Below, piece after piece: positions 52,547-61,155 of a stretch of DNA of 64,000 nucleotides. Numbering within the stretch: position 1 is the first letter of the stretch; the number at the start of each line of letters is the position of its first letter. A program made the position numbers and the translations under genes. This stretch comes from WJMT01 sp041686095 (GTDB lineage Bacteria; Acidobacteriota; Aminicenantia; Aminicenantales; Aminicenantaceae), in the NCBI GenBank assembly GCA_041686095.1, contig JAWLEN010000003.1, forward strand, positions 1-64,000. The letters are read 5' to 3'. The notes under the pieces were generated by a model. It was not told the DNA's origin. It saw nothing but the letters and a program-made list of their open reading frames with translations, and searched no databases.

Positions 52547-53716
52547 TCATTTACCCATACCTTTTTTTGGTTTAAATATAATTTTCCAGAAAAATATCAT
52601 GGAACAAGATAGATAAATCGAAGAATATGTACCAATGATGACTCCGATCATCATGGTAAATGCAAAGTCATTGATCACTTGCCCTCCAAATAAAAAGAGA
52701 GCCGTTACAGTAAGAAAAGTAGTTCCTGAAGTGACAATGGTTCGGCTGAGGGTTTGATTGATGCTGGTGTTTAAAAGACTGCCGAAATCAAGCTTTCTAA
52801 GGAGCTTGATGTTATCCCTGACTCTGTCAAAGATAACAATGGTGTCGTTCAATGAATATCCCACAATGGTCAGAATAGCGGCAATCACAGGGAGATTGAG
52901 TTCTCGGTTGGTTAAAGAAAAAATTCCCATGGTGATCAGAACATCATGAGCCAGTGTGATGATAGCGGCAACACCATAAGCGTATTTAAAACGGATCCCG
53001 ATATAGATGAGCATCCCGATCAAAGCCCAGATGGTGGCCTGAGTGGCTTTGCGACTCAGGTCATGTCCGACTTGGGGGCTGATCGTTTCACGGCTCAAGA
53101 CAGCCACATTGCTCAGGAATGTTTTTTGTTTTAGATAATCGATGACTTCAGAATTGACCTCATCCAAAACCTCTAGTTGGGAATATTCCTGTATGATTCC
53201 TTTTAATTCACTCGATTTTTTGAGGTTGATGATTTTTTGGGCCATCTCAGGGGCTTTTTCAGGATATTGGGATTCAAGGATTTCAGTGAGATGTTCTTCA
53301 TTCACATTGTTTAAATCAGGAACCCCCTGTTCTATGGCTTTCAATTCTTCTTTTGTTCTCAGAGAATCCACCACTATCTGGGCTACGATTTCATGGGCTT
53401 CCTCATCCTGGATACCTTGTTCCTCAGCTGCTTCCTGCAGGGTCCGGATAATAAATTCCCTTCCTGTTTCACCCATTTTTTGGATGATGGGATTTTCAAT
53501 ACCAGCTGATTGAAGGGTATTTCTCACCTCTCCGATAGGGACTTGATTTTTAAAGATGACTCGAATCAAGGTTCCTCCGGCAAAATCAATCCCATAGTTG
53601 ATCCCCTTGCCTACAGTCATATTGATGATGCCTGAGAGTATGATTATCCCTGAGATTCCTAAGGCTATGTACTTGTACTTCATAAAATTGAATTTGGGAT
53701 TTTTTAATAACTGCAT
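52547..53716 (-). CDS. secF: Protein translocase subunit SecF with enlarged periplasmic domain
   Basis: Accessory subunit that pulls exported proteins out of the Sec channel. N-terminal helix and GIDFAGGTLIRV motif (38-49) are followed by a periplasmic domain to about residue 205, then five membrane helices with the family motifs LSRKATQATIWALIG and SLNDTIVIFDRVRDN. At 389 aa it is longer than the usual 300-320; the excess is a charged helical insert (about 70-170: EEQGIQDEEAHEIV ... EKAPEMAQKI). Two bases after secD. Confidence 0.94.
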   Translation of the reverse strand: MQLLKNPKFNFMKYKYIALGISGIIILSGIINMTVGKGINYGIDFAGGTLIRVIFKNQVPIGEVRNTLQSAGIENPIIQKMGETGREFIIRTLQEAAEEQGIQDEEAHEIVAQIVVDSLRTKEELKAIEQGVPDLNNVNEEHLTEILESQYPEKAPEMAQKIINLKKSSELKGIIQEYSQLEVLDEVNSEVIDYLKQKTFLSNVAVLSRETISPQVGHDLSRKATQATIWALIGMLIYIGIRFKYAYGVAAIITLAHDVLITMGIFSLTNRELNLPVIAAILTIVGYSLNDTIVIFDRVRDNIKLLRKLDFGSLLNTSINQTLSRTIVTSGTTFLTVTALFLFGGQVINDFAFTMMIGVIIGTYSSIYLSCSMIFFWKIIFKPKKGMGK

Positions 53717-53718
53717 CT

Positions 53719-55272
53719 TTATATACTCAGGTCCTTTTTCTTTTTCTTTCTCCCCACAGTTAGATCAAAGATAAGCCGTGACACAAAAACCGCTGTAAAC
53801 ATGCTGGCTGTGATTCCAATGATCAGAGTGATGGCAAATCCTTTGATCGGACCCGTGCCGAATTGGAAAAGGAAAATCGCGGCGATAACAGTGGTGATAT
53901 TGGCATCCAGAATGGTGCGAAAAGCCCTGGAAAAACCCGAAGCAATGGAGCTCAGCACACTTTTGCCCTGTGAAAGTTCCTCTCTGATTCTTTCAAACAC
54001 CAGTACATTGGCATCCACCGCCATACCTACTGTGAGGATGATGCCTGCCATACCGGGAAGTGTGAGATTGGCTTTGAAATAAGCCAGAACTCCCATGATG
54101 ATAATGATATTGAGAATGAGGGCCACCACAGCGTTCAATCCGGACATCCGGTAGTAGAACACCATAAAGACCATGATCAAAATCAAAGCCATGATAATGG
54201 AACGAAGACCTTTTCTTATGGAATCAGCTCCCAAAGAAGGCCCTATGGTTCTGTTTTCCAATATCTCTATACTGGCCGGAAGCGCTCCGGCTCTCAATAC
54301 CAAAGCAATGTCCTCGGCTTCTTCAGCCGTGTATCTGCCGTGGATGATTCCTGAACCTGCGATCCGGCTTTCAATAGTGGCTACCTGCTGTATTTTATTG
54401 TCCAGCACAATGCTCAAGGGTTTTCCTATATTTTCTTCGGTTAATTTGGCAAATCTTTTGGCCCCGTCTGGATTCAGAGTAAAAGAGACGGCTGGATTAT
54501 TCCATTCGTCTGTAGACCGCCGGGCATTTCTGAGGTCTTTTCCTACGACTTCTGCGATATCGCTCACCAGATAATATTCTCCCTGGGTCCGCTCGAGATC
54601 TCCTCTCAGGACTTCCATGCTGGCAGGAACTTCTCCGCCATACTCCTCTAAAAGAGTTTCTCTATCCGGAGCAGGGCCTCCTTTGACCAGTCTGAATTCC
54701 AGTTGAGCGGTGGTCTTTAGGATTTTTAAGACTCTTTCCGGGTCTTCAACACCGGGGAGTTCCACAATGATTCTCTCTCCTGTAAGACCCTGGCGCTGGA
54801 TAGTGGGTTCTGTGAGTCCCAGCTCATCCACTCGGTTTCCTATGGTTTCCAAAGACTGCCGAACAGCTTGGTCTCTGAGGTAAGTGGCCACACCTGGATT
54901 CATGGTCACATTAAGACTGTTCCCTAGGACTCGATAGCTCCACTGCTTGAATTCTTCGTCCAGTATTTCTCTGACCTGGCCTTGTTTTTCTGGATCAATT
55001 TCCTGAATGGTGAATTCTCCCACTTTATCTTGTGTTTTCACCAAAGATTCATAGGTGATATTTTCTTTTTCAAGAGTTTGTCTGAGCCTGGATATTTCTT
55101 GATCGGTTTCAGCCCTGACCGAGTCATCAGTGACTACCCGGAGTTGCAGGTGCATTCCTCCCCTTAAATCAAGGCCCAGATTGATCTTTTCAGCCGGAGG
55201 AGTGGCTAGGTATATAGCCAGAGCGACTACACCGATAACCAGAATGACTTTCCAGCGTAATTTTCTTTTCAT
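53719..55272 (-). CDS. secD: Protein translocase subunit SecD
   Basis: Partner of SecF; 517 aa. N-terminal helix, GLDLRGGMHLQL motif (31-42), large periplasmic domain with an LGL-TEPTIQRQG P1 motif, then six helices ending in DANITTVIAAIFLFQFGTGPIKGFA. Length is short of the E. coli protein but normal for other phyla. Follows yajC by 48 bases; no good ribosome binding site (GAAATAAAA before the ATG). Confidence 0.95.
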   Translation of the reverse strand: MKRKLRWKVILVIGVVALAIYLATPPAEKINLGLDLRGGMHLQLRVVTDDSVRAETDQEISRLRQTLEKENITYESLVKTQDKVGEFTIQEIDPEKQGQVREILDEEFKQWSYRVLGNSLNVTMNPGVATYLRDQAVRQSLETIGNRVDELGLTEPTIQRQGLTGERIIVELPGVEDPERVLKILKTTAQLEFRLVKGGPAPDRETLLEEYGGEVPASMEVLRGDLERTQGEYYLVSDIAEVVGKDLRNARRSTDEWNNPAVSFTLNPDGAKRFAKLTEENIGKPLSIVLDNKIQQVATIESRIAGSGIIHGRYTAEEAEDIALVLRAGALPASIEILENRTIGPSLGADSIRKGLRSIIMALILIMVFMVFYYRMSGLNAVVALILNIIIIMGVLAYFKANLTLPGMAGIILTVGMAVDANVLVFERIREELSQGKSVLSSIASGFSRAFRTILDANITTVIAAIFLFQFGTGPIKGFAITLIIGITASMFTAVFVSRLIFDLTVGRKKKKKDLSI

Positions 55273-55320
55273 TTTTATTTCTTAAATAGTATTTATGATT
55301 TTTAAAGTCAGGAGAGGCCG

Positions 55321-55659
55321 CTATTTTTTATTTGACTGCTTGCTTTGAATGACCGCCACTGCATTCTTTGATATGTCGATCTTCACATTTGTTGAGATCT
55401 TGAGTTCAATTTTGTCCTGCTGTACTCCCATAACCGTTCCGTGTATTCCGCCAGTAGTTATGATTTTATCTCCGGGCTTTAATTCTTCCACCATCTCCTG
55501 GTGCTTTTTTTGTTTTCTTCTTGAAGGAAGAATAATCAGGAGATAAAAGATGACAAAAACAAGAATAAACGGGATGAGGGCGGTGATGAAACTTCCTCCG
55601 CCCGGGGATGCAGGTTGTTCCTGACCAGAAAAAGTCAATAAGCTAGATAAAAACATCAA
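55321..55659 (-). CDS. yajC: Preprotein translocase subunit YajC
   Basis: 112 aa. Single membrane helix (about 26-48) and a basic cytoplasmic domain with the family motif VEELKPGDKIITTGGIHGTV. N-terminus MMFLSSLLTFSGQEQPA is longer than usual. It overlaps the end of tgt by four bases (ATGA), giving the conserved tgt-yajC-secD-secF order. Confidence 0.95.
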   Translation of the reverse strand: MMFLSSLLTFSGQEQPASPGGGSFITALIPFILVFVIFYLLIILPSRRKQKKHQEMVEELKPGDKIITTGGIHGTVMGVQQDKIELKISTNVKIDISKNAVAVIQSKQSNKK

Positions 55660-56771
55660 AATTCCTCTTTCGTAGTTATTCTCTCTTTAAGTCTTTTAAG
55701 CGAATTTGTTTGAATAGCTTGCCTAATTTTTTTAAAGATGTCAAGGTAAAAATAAAGGTTATGGATGGTATTGAGTATAGATGAACTTATTTCATTTCGT
55801 TCGTAAAGGTGGCGGAGGTAAGATCTGGAAAAATTTTGGCAGGTATAACACGAGCATTGTTCATCTAAAGGCCGGGGGTCTTTTTCATATTTTTTATTTT
55901 TTATGACTAATTTTCCCTGACTGGTGAATAAGGTTCCGTTTCGGGCATTTCGAGTGGGGAGCACACAGTCGAAAAAATCAACACCCAGCTCCACTGCTTT
56001 TATGATATCCTCAATATAACCAATCCCCATCAAATACCTTGGTTTGTCTTGCGGGAGTATGGAAGTTGATTTTTTAACGGTATCAAAAAATTGAGTTTTG
56101 GGCTCACCAATCCCAAGTCCTCCCAAAGCATAACCGTCAAAATTGATTTTCGTGAGTTCCTGGATGCTTTTTTCTCTGAGTTCCCATTCAATACTTCCCT
56201 GTGTTATTCCCCAGAGCTGTTGGGATGTGTTTTGATTCAGGAAATGTTCTCTGGATAGACCGGCCCATTTTGACGTGAGATCCACCGCGTCAGCCAGTTC
56301 TTGTTTTTTATAGGGATAGGAAACAAAGTAATCTAAAGGCATCATGATATCTGTCCCTAAAGCTAATTGTATATCGATGATGTCTTTAGGAGTGACGAAT
56401 ATTTGAGTGCCGTCTAAATGGGAGGAAAATTGGACTCCGTCTTTCTTTGTTTTCACCAGAGGAGATAGGCTGTATATTTGAAAACCTCCGCTGTCTGACA
56501 GAATGGGTTTATCCCATGAGATAAAAGAATGAATCCCCCCCATTTTTTTTATAATTTTGATTCCGGGCCTGAGGAAGAGATGGTAGGCGTTGACCAGTAT
56601 TAGCTGAGCTCCGAGTTCTTTGACTATGGAATGGGGAAGGGCTTTGATAGTTCCCTGGCTTCCAACCGGAGCAAAAGCAGGAGTTTCTATGTTTCCATGC
56701 GGAGTGTGAATAAGGCCCAGTCGGGCTGAAGAGTTTTTGTCTTTGGTGAGGACTTGGAATGTTTTGGGCAT
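55656..56771 (-). CDS. tgt: Queuine tRNA-ribosyltransferase
   Basis: Exchanges guanine-34 for preQ1 in tRNAs with GUN anticodons. Active-site Asp lies in ILSDSGGFQIYSL (about 90-102), the nucleophile in DFFDCVLPTRNARNG (about 260-274), and the zinc site CSCYTC ... H about residues 300-330. 371 aa, standard. Transcribed away from ychF. A perfect TATAAT at 56781-56786 (minus strand) ends nine bases before the ATG, so its leader should be very short; its -35 would lie in the left end of repeat C1. Confidence 0.96.
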   Translation of the reverse strand: MPKTFQVLTKDKNSSARLGLIHTPHGNIETPAFAPVGSQGTIKALPHSIVKELGAQLILVNAYHLFLRPGIKIIKKMGGIHSFISWDKPILSDSGGFQIYSLSPLVKTKKDGVQFSSHLDGTQIFVTPKDIIDIQLALGTDIMMPLDYFVSYPYKKQELADAVDLTSKWAGLSREHFLNQNTSQQLWGITQGSIEWELREKSIQELTKINFDGYALGGLGIGEPKTQFFDTVKKSTSILPQDKPRYLMGIGYIEDIIKAVELGVDFFDCVLPTRNARNGTLFTSQGKLVIKNKKYEKDPRPLDEQCSCYTCQNFSRSYLRHLYERNEISSSILNTIHNLYFYLDIFKKIRQAIQTNSLKRLKERITTKEEF

Positions 56772-56780
56772 AGTTGAATT

Positions 56781-56786
56781 ATTATA
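56781..56786 (-). promoter_or_regulatory. -10 element (TATAAT) before tgt
   Basis: Perfect TATAAT on the minus strand nine bases before the tgt ATG (56771). No convincing -35; the likely position overlaps the repeat's ATTCATAAAA end. Confidence 0.45.
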
Positions 56787-56794
56787 CCAAAAAT

Positions 56795-57077
56795 CTTAGT
56801 TATTCATAAAATATAGTGAAATTTGGGTATTGCTTGTGCTCGCTAAAGATTTTTAACGCCATTCTCCTTCGTTTTTCTCGGCGCTTCCGTAACTCCCCCC
56901 GTCCGTGGGTCAGACATACTCAGCGCCCGGCTTCGCCGGGTTCCCTCGAAAAGCCTCATCCGAAGGCTAAATCTTTAATGTCGCTTCAGCAACACCCAAA
57001 TTTCAAGGGACTAATATCGATCTCGGTCACCAGGAAGAAAAAAATAATCATCGCCATTCTTTTATGAATAGTTTAGG
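56795..57077. repeat. Group C repeat (copy C1) with group A-type ends
   Basis: Fills the 332-base divergent spacer between tgt and ychF. The ends are inverted: CTTAGTTATTCATAAAA (56795-56811) and TTTTATGAATAGTTTAGG (57060-57077). The group C core is 56818-57004, with arms GAAATTTGGGTATTGCTTGT and ACACCCAAATTTC. Inside are AAAGATTTTTAACGCC paired with GGCTAAATCTTTAATG and the hairpin GCCCGGC/GCCGGG. The tgt promoter and the ychF leader lie just outside. Confidence 0.82.
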
Positions 57078-57103
57078 TTATATAATATAATAAGGTATAA
57101 GCT

Positions 57104-58174
57104 ATGAATTTCACATTATTTGGTTATCCCAAAACAGGAAAGACCACTCTGTTCAACCTTTTGACAGGGGCTAAAATCGAAGTCAAAAGTTATGACCCAA
57201 GTAAAAATGAGCCCAATGCTCGGACTTGTCCGGTTCCGGATAAAAGACTGGATGATTTGAGTCAGCTCTATCTTGAAAAAGAGAAAATTTCCGCTCAGAT
57301 CGATTATATTGATTTAGCTGGGGTTTCTTATGGAGAAATAAAGAACGAATCCTATCTGGATTATTTAAGGAAAGCTGATGGTCTGACCCATGTGGTGAGA
57401 AATTTTAAAAATATTCAAGTTCCTCATCATGGAGAGAAAATTGATGCTTTGGCTGATATAAAATCAATTGAAGAGGAAATCATACTTGCTGATCTGATTT
57501 CTGTTGAAAACCGGTTAGAAAAGCTTGAACAAGAGCTTAAAAGAGCCAAATCTTCAGAAGGAGAGAGGGAAAAGGAAATTCTGGAATCCATCAAACAAAA
57601 TTTGGAAAAAGGGATTCCCATCAGACATTTAAGCCTGAAACCAGCCGAAGATAAACTGATAAGAAATTTTGCTTTTTTAAGTCAGAAACCTCTTCTCCAC
57701 ATGATTAATTTAGATGAAAATGAAATTTCACTCATAGAAACACCAGAAAAGATATACTCACCTGATAAGAAAAACACAGGTGTCCTGGCCTTCTGTGGAA
57801 AAATTGAAACCGAGATCCTTGAGCTTGAAGGCGAAGATAGAGAAATGTTCATGAATGAATATGGGCTTAAAGAACTCAGTGTTTCTAGATTTCTAAGAGC
57901 CTCTTATGAACTGTTGAATGTCATAACTTTTTTTACAGTAGGCAAGGAAGAAGTTAAGGCATGGACTATAAAAAAGAATTCAGAAGCGCTTACTGCGGCG
58001 GGAAAAATCCATTCAGATATAGAAAAAGGTTTTATTCGAGCTGAGGTCATCTCCTGGGAAAAATTGCTCAATCACGGTTCATTTCAAGAAGCCAGGAAAA
58101 GCGGAGACCTAAGATTAGAAGGAAAAGAATACCTGGTCCAGGACGGGGATGTGATTTACTTCCGCCACACCTAA
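57104..58174 (+). CDS. ychF: Obg-family GTPase/ATPase YchF (OLA1-like)
   Basis: P-loop NTPase that binds ribosomes and usually prefers ATP. The P-loop is GYPKTGKTT (7-15), shifted from the usual G-x-P-N-x-G-K-S. G3 is DLAGVSYGE; the base-recognition motif is NLDENE in place of NKxD, as expected for YchF. A coiled coil (about 127-175) is followed by the C-terminal TGS-like domain with AWTIKKNSEALTAAGKIHSD. 356 aa. Its last codons (CGCCACACCTAA) read like a group C arm. TAAGG precedes the ATG. Confidence 0.9.
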   Translation: MNFTLFGYPKTGKTTLFNLLTGAKIEVKSYDPSKNEPNARTCPVPDKRLDDLSQLYLEKEKISAQIDYIDLAGVSYGEIKNESYLDYLRKADGLTHVVRNFKNIQVPHHGEKIDALADIKSIEEEIILADLISVENRLEKLEQELKRAKSSEGEREKEILESIKQNLEKGIPIRHLSLKPAEDKLIRNFAFLSQKPLLHMINLDENEISLIETPEKIYSPDKKNTGVLAFCGKIETEILELEGEDREMFMNEYGLKELSVSRFLRASYELLNVITFFTVGKEEVKAWTIKKNSEALTAAGKIHSDIEKGFIRAEVISWEKLLNHGSFQEARKSGDLRLEGKEYLVQDGDVIYFRHT

Positions 58175-58184
58175 ATTTTATTAA

Positions 58185-58238
58185 ACCCGCAAGCTTGGCT
58201 CGTGAATAACCACAATTCCATCTTAATTATTCGCGGGT
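58185..58238. repeat. Group A remnant between ychF and lepB
   Basis: ACCCGC ... GGCTCGTGAATAA (58185-58209) and TTATTCGCGGGT (58227-58238) leave only the outer arm and right end of a group A unit. The arms still pair (ACCCGC/GCGGGT). Confidence 0.5.
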
Positions 58239-58240
58239 AC

Positions 58241-58269
58241 TTGATGAATTGAGAATTTTGAGTTATATT
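58241..58269 (+). promoter_or_regulatory. Promoter of lepB
   Basis: TTGATG, 17 bases, TATATT. The predicted leader before the ATG at 58286 is about ten bases, without a Shine-Dalgarno. Confidence 0.45.
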
Positions 58270-58285
58270 ATCAAACTTATCCCCA

Positions 58286-58999
58286 ATGAAAAAACAAAAA
58301 AAGAAAGAGAAAAAAGAAAAGAGAAGAGGAACATTTAGAGAGTATTTTGAACTTATTGTTGAAACAGCGCTTTTTGTGTTCTTTGTCATGACTTTTGTGG
58401 TGCAGGCTTTTCAGATTCCTACAGGCTCAATGGAAGATACACTCTTAGTGGGCGATTTTCTGCTGGTGAATAAGTTTGCTTATGAAAAGCCTTTGTTCCC
58501 TCTTGAAGATTGGCTTCTTCCTAACAAAGAATTGGAGAGAGGGGATATCGTTGTATTCAAATACCCCAAACAGCTTTCCAAGGATTTTGTGAAGAGATTG
58601 ATAGCCCTGGAAGGAGATGAAGTAAAAATAAGGGACAAACAGGTTTTCATTAATGGAAGTCCGATCATTGAAGATTATAAGATCCATAATGACTCTCAGG
58701 TTTATACAGAGAGCAATTCTTATCATTATGATGATTACATAAGAGATAATTTTGGCCCCATAACCGTGCCTCCAGGCCAATGTTTTGTCCTTGGTGACAA
58801 TAGAGATAACAGCATGGACAGCCGTTATTGGGGAACCCTTCCTTTACAATACATCAAGGGAAAACCCTGGATGATTTATTTTTCTTATAAAGCGGAAAGG
58901 GATGCTTATTTAAAAACAAGCCTTAAAGAAAGACTTAAAAGATTGATTAAGTTTATCCCCCTGGCAAGATGGAACCGCATGTTCAAGATCATCCATTAA
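58286..58999 (+). CDS. lepB: Signal peptidase I
   Basis: Cleaves Sec signal peptides at the outer face of the inner membrane. A strongly basic N-terminus (KKQKKKEKKEKRR) precedes one membrane helix (about 22-43). Catalytic Ser48 is in IPTGSMEDTL and Lys103 in FVKRLIALEGD; box E GDNRDNSMDSR is complete. 237 aa is typical. Its stop codon is the first base pair of the left arm of repeat C2 (ATCCTGGTCATTCA). Confidence 0.96.
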   Translation: MKKQKKKEKKEKRRGTFREYFELIVETALFVFFVMTFVVQAFQIPTGSMEDTLLVGDFLLVNKFAYEKPLFPLEDWLLPNKELERGDIVVFKYPKQLSKDFVKRLIALEGDEVKIRDKQVFINGSPIIEDYKIHNDSQVYTESNSYHYDDYIRDNFGPITVPPGQCFVLGDNRDNSMDSRYWGTLPLQYIKGKPWMIYFSYKAERDAYLKTSLKERLKRLIKFIPLARWNRMFKIIH

Positions 59000-59368
59000 T
59001 CCTGGTCATTCATAAAATATAGTGAAATTTGGGCATTACTTGTGCTCGCTAAAGATTTTTAACGCCATTCCTCACACTGTGTTTTAGGCTTCTGCGCAAC
59101 TCCCCCCGTTCGTGGGTCAGACATGCTCGAAGCTCGGCTTCGCCGAGTCCCCTCAAACACAGCCCTCGGAAGGCTAAATCTTTAATGTCGCTTCAGCAAT
59201 ACCCAAATTTCATTAAGCTTAGTTTCCAAACTGCTTTTTAGGTCCATTTCCAATCTATCTGCAATTTTCAATTAACCATTCACAATTCACTTTTATTCAG
59301 TGAAAGACCACGTCTTCATGTTTCATGCCTCGCATCTGCCATAATCTTGACTCGTGAATAACCAGGAT
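58999..59368. repeat. Group C core (copy C2) inside a group A frame
   Basis: Outer arms ATCCTGGTCATTCA (58999-59012) and TGAATAACCAGGAT (59355-59368) pair with one mismatch. After ATTCATAAAA comes a group C core (59024-59211), then a group A tail with a GTGAAAGA-CCACG-TCTTCAT hairpin, GCATCTGCC and CTTGACTCGTGAAT. Occupies the 381 bases between lepB and the phosphatase-like gene; nothing else is seen there. Confidence 0.82.
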
Positions 59369-59380
59369 CAAGTTTTATGG

Positions 59381-61033
59381 TTAGTGGGGATTCTTGATGT
59401 CCACTTCTTCATAGGATGATATGTATAAAACTGGATTCTCTATATTAAAGCTGGATTTGAAAATAGAACTATTGACAATGCCATCCATGTCTTTTCCCAA
59501 TGGGAGGCCTAGATAATGGAGGAAGGTAGGGGTCATGTCTATGATTTTCACGTCTTCAATATTCTTCCCAGGAGAGATGCCTTTTCCATAAAAAAACACA
59601 ACTCCTTTGGGTGCATTTTCGTGATAAGCTGATATTTTAGGATTTCCCAGCACTAATTCCACCATTCTTTTCCAAACAGGAAGATAGTCTATCCCATAAG
59701 GAGAATAAACCACCAGAAGCTCATTGTCTTTCTTGGCTGCAAGATACTTCCCAATAACTTCATCATAGAATTGATAATATCTCTCCATAATGGAGCCATA
59801 TTTATTTATTTCTTCTTGACTGACCTCTTCAAACAATTCAGGAAAACTGTACTTATAAAAATATTTTTCCACTAAATTGATCCCTCTGAGCAAAATGTAA
59901 ACGATATCAGGCTCTGCCTTTTCAGCTTCTTGCTCCACAGATTCTAAGAATTCTGCATCAGAAGCAAGGGCATTTTTTGCAGTCAGTAGAATTTCATCGG
60001 ATTCAAAGTCTATGTCTTCAAAAAAACGGTTTAACAGACTTTTTGTGTTGGATGATAATTTGTTTATATCAGAGTTAAGATAGTCTTTGTCTTTTTTTAA
60101 ATAGGGAGTGTTGTTATTTTTAAGAATCTCCCATATATCCTTAGTCTTTTTTGGAGCTTCATGGAAAAGACACTCGATTAATTTAATTCTTTCCATTTGT
60201 TTAAAAAGGATGAAGCGAGGTATAACTAATATTTCCATATTTAAAGGAAGAAGAATGCATTTTTCTCGGGTTACCTGTCCATGTTTATAAGGAAATTTTC
60301 CTGTATTAAAGGATCTGTTTAAAATAATGAGTTCAGTGGGAGTGAAATTTTCGAGCTTTCCCCAGCTTCCCTCTTCCATCAGCCATGAAAAATTAGGAAG
60401 TTTTTGTTCACTAATAAGGGGTATGATGAAGTCAAAAGTCAGTCCCTCCATGCCTATGATGGTTATTTTTTTATCTAAAGACTTTGCATCCAGCTCAGCA
60501 ATTTTTCTTGCTTTTTCTGGCTGAGGATAGCAAGTTCTCAAATAAAAAGAGTATCCTGTACTCAGTAACAGTAAACAGAAATAGGCTGCAAGGAAAATAT
60601 ATTTTTTTTTGTAAATAAGGATAAATAAAAAAGAAACGATCCCTATGATGAAAGCAAACAAAAGACTTATCATCTGGTTTTGAGTGAGTTTGGATATTTC
60701 AGGACTTAAAAGGCTGCTAAAGAGCTTATAGTTAGCTCTGGATAAAATGAGAAAAACAAAAACAAGGATAAGGGAACTGATATAAAGGAAAGAGGGAGAA
60801 ACAAAGTAAATATTTATTTTTGACCCTGAGAAAAATTGAGTGATGAAAAAGAAAACAAAACAAGCTAAAGCTGTTACTGTTCCGTACACAGCACAGAGAA
60901 ACAAGGTAAAAAGAAGAAAGGAAGAGATCTTAAAAGGCATATCTGTGTTTAAGTTGTATGTTAAAAGTGCTAGAAGGGTGGAAAAAAAGAGGCCGCTGAT
61001 AAGAGAGTTTATGAGTACTTTAAGGAATTTCAT
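59381..61033 (-). CDS. Membrane protein with degenerate alkaline-phosphatase-like domain
   Basis: About 550 aa. Start at 61033 (MKFLKVLINSL) is chosen because a promoter ends eight bases before it; an ATG at 61051 lies inside that promoter. Six N-terminal membrane helices (about 1-185) precede a domain that aligns in outline with type I phosphodiesterase/nucleotide pyrophosphatases: GMEGLTFDFIIPLI, then LPNFSWLMEEGSWGKLE, then NTGKFPYKHGQ and MTPTFLHYLGLPLGKDMDG. Several metal ligands look lost: the first Asp reads Glu (GMEG), and the usual SDHG reads SPYG. Either inactive or chemically altered; may bind a lipid or glycan phosphate. Confidence 0.7.
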   Translation of the reverse strand: MKFLKVLINSLISGLFFSTLLALLTYNLNTDMPFKISSFLLFTLFLCAVYGTVTALACFVFFFITQFFSGSKINIYFVSPSFLYISSLILVFVFLILSRANYKLFSSLLSPEISKLTQNQMISLLFAFIIGIVSFLFILIYKKKYIFLAAYFCLLLLSTGYSFYLRTCYPQPEKARKIAELDAKSLDKKITIIGMEGLTFDFIIPLISEQKLPNFSWLMEEGSWGKLENFTPTELIILNRSFNTGKFPYKHGQVTREKCILLPLNMEILVIPRFILFKQMERIKLIECLFHEAPKKTKDIWEILKNNNTPYLKKDKDYLNSDINKLSSNTKSLLNRFFEDIDFESDEILLTAKNALASDAEFLESVEQEAEKAEPDIVYILLRGINLVEKYFYKYSFPELFEEVSQEEINKYGSIMERYYQFYDEVIGKYLAAKKDNELLVVYSPYGIDYLPVWKRMVELVLGNPKISAYHENAPKGVVFFYGKGISPGKNIEDVKIIDMTPTFLHYLGLPLGKDMDGIVNSSIFKSSFNIENPVLYISSYEEVDIKNPH

Positions 61034-61041
61034 ACAAAAAC

Positions 61042-61070
61042 AAATTAGCATTATTTATGTCCCTCGTCAA
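61042..61070 (-). promoter_or_regulatory. Promoter of the phosphatase-like gene, predicting a leaderless mRNA
   Basis: Minus-strand TTGACG, 17-base spacer, TAATTT, then eight bases to the ATG at 61033. No Shine-Dalgarno. Confidence 0.55.
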
Positions 61071-61119
61071 TTATCTTAGTTATTCATAAAATCAGCCTGC
61101 ACCTTCATTGTTTTTTTTA

Positions 61120-61148
61120 TTGACCATGGAAACAGAATTCAATAATAT
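61120..61148 (+). promoter_or_regulatory. Promoter of the SAM hydrolase gene, predicting a leaderless mRNA
   Basis: TTGACC (61120-61125), 17-base spacer, TAATAT (61143-61148), then seven bases to the ATG at 61156. It is back to back with the minus-strand promoter at 61042-61070; an ATTCATAAAA decamer (61082-61091) lies between them. Confidence 0.6.
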
Positions 61149-61155
61149 ATATGCG

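Noticed and set aside
17896..59368. Integron attC sites
   Set aside because: Palindromic arms suggested this, but the RYYYAAC/GTTRRRY core sites are absent and genes between copies are ordinary housekeeping genes on both strands, not cassettes.
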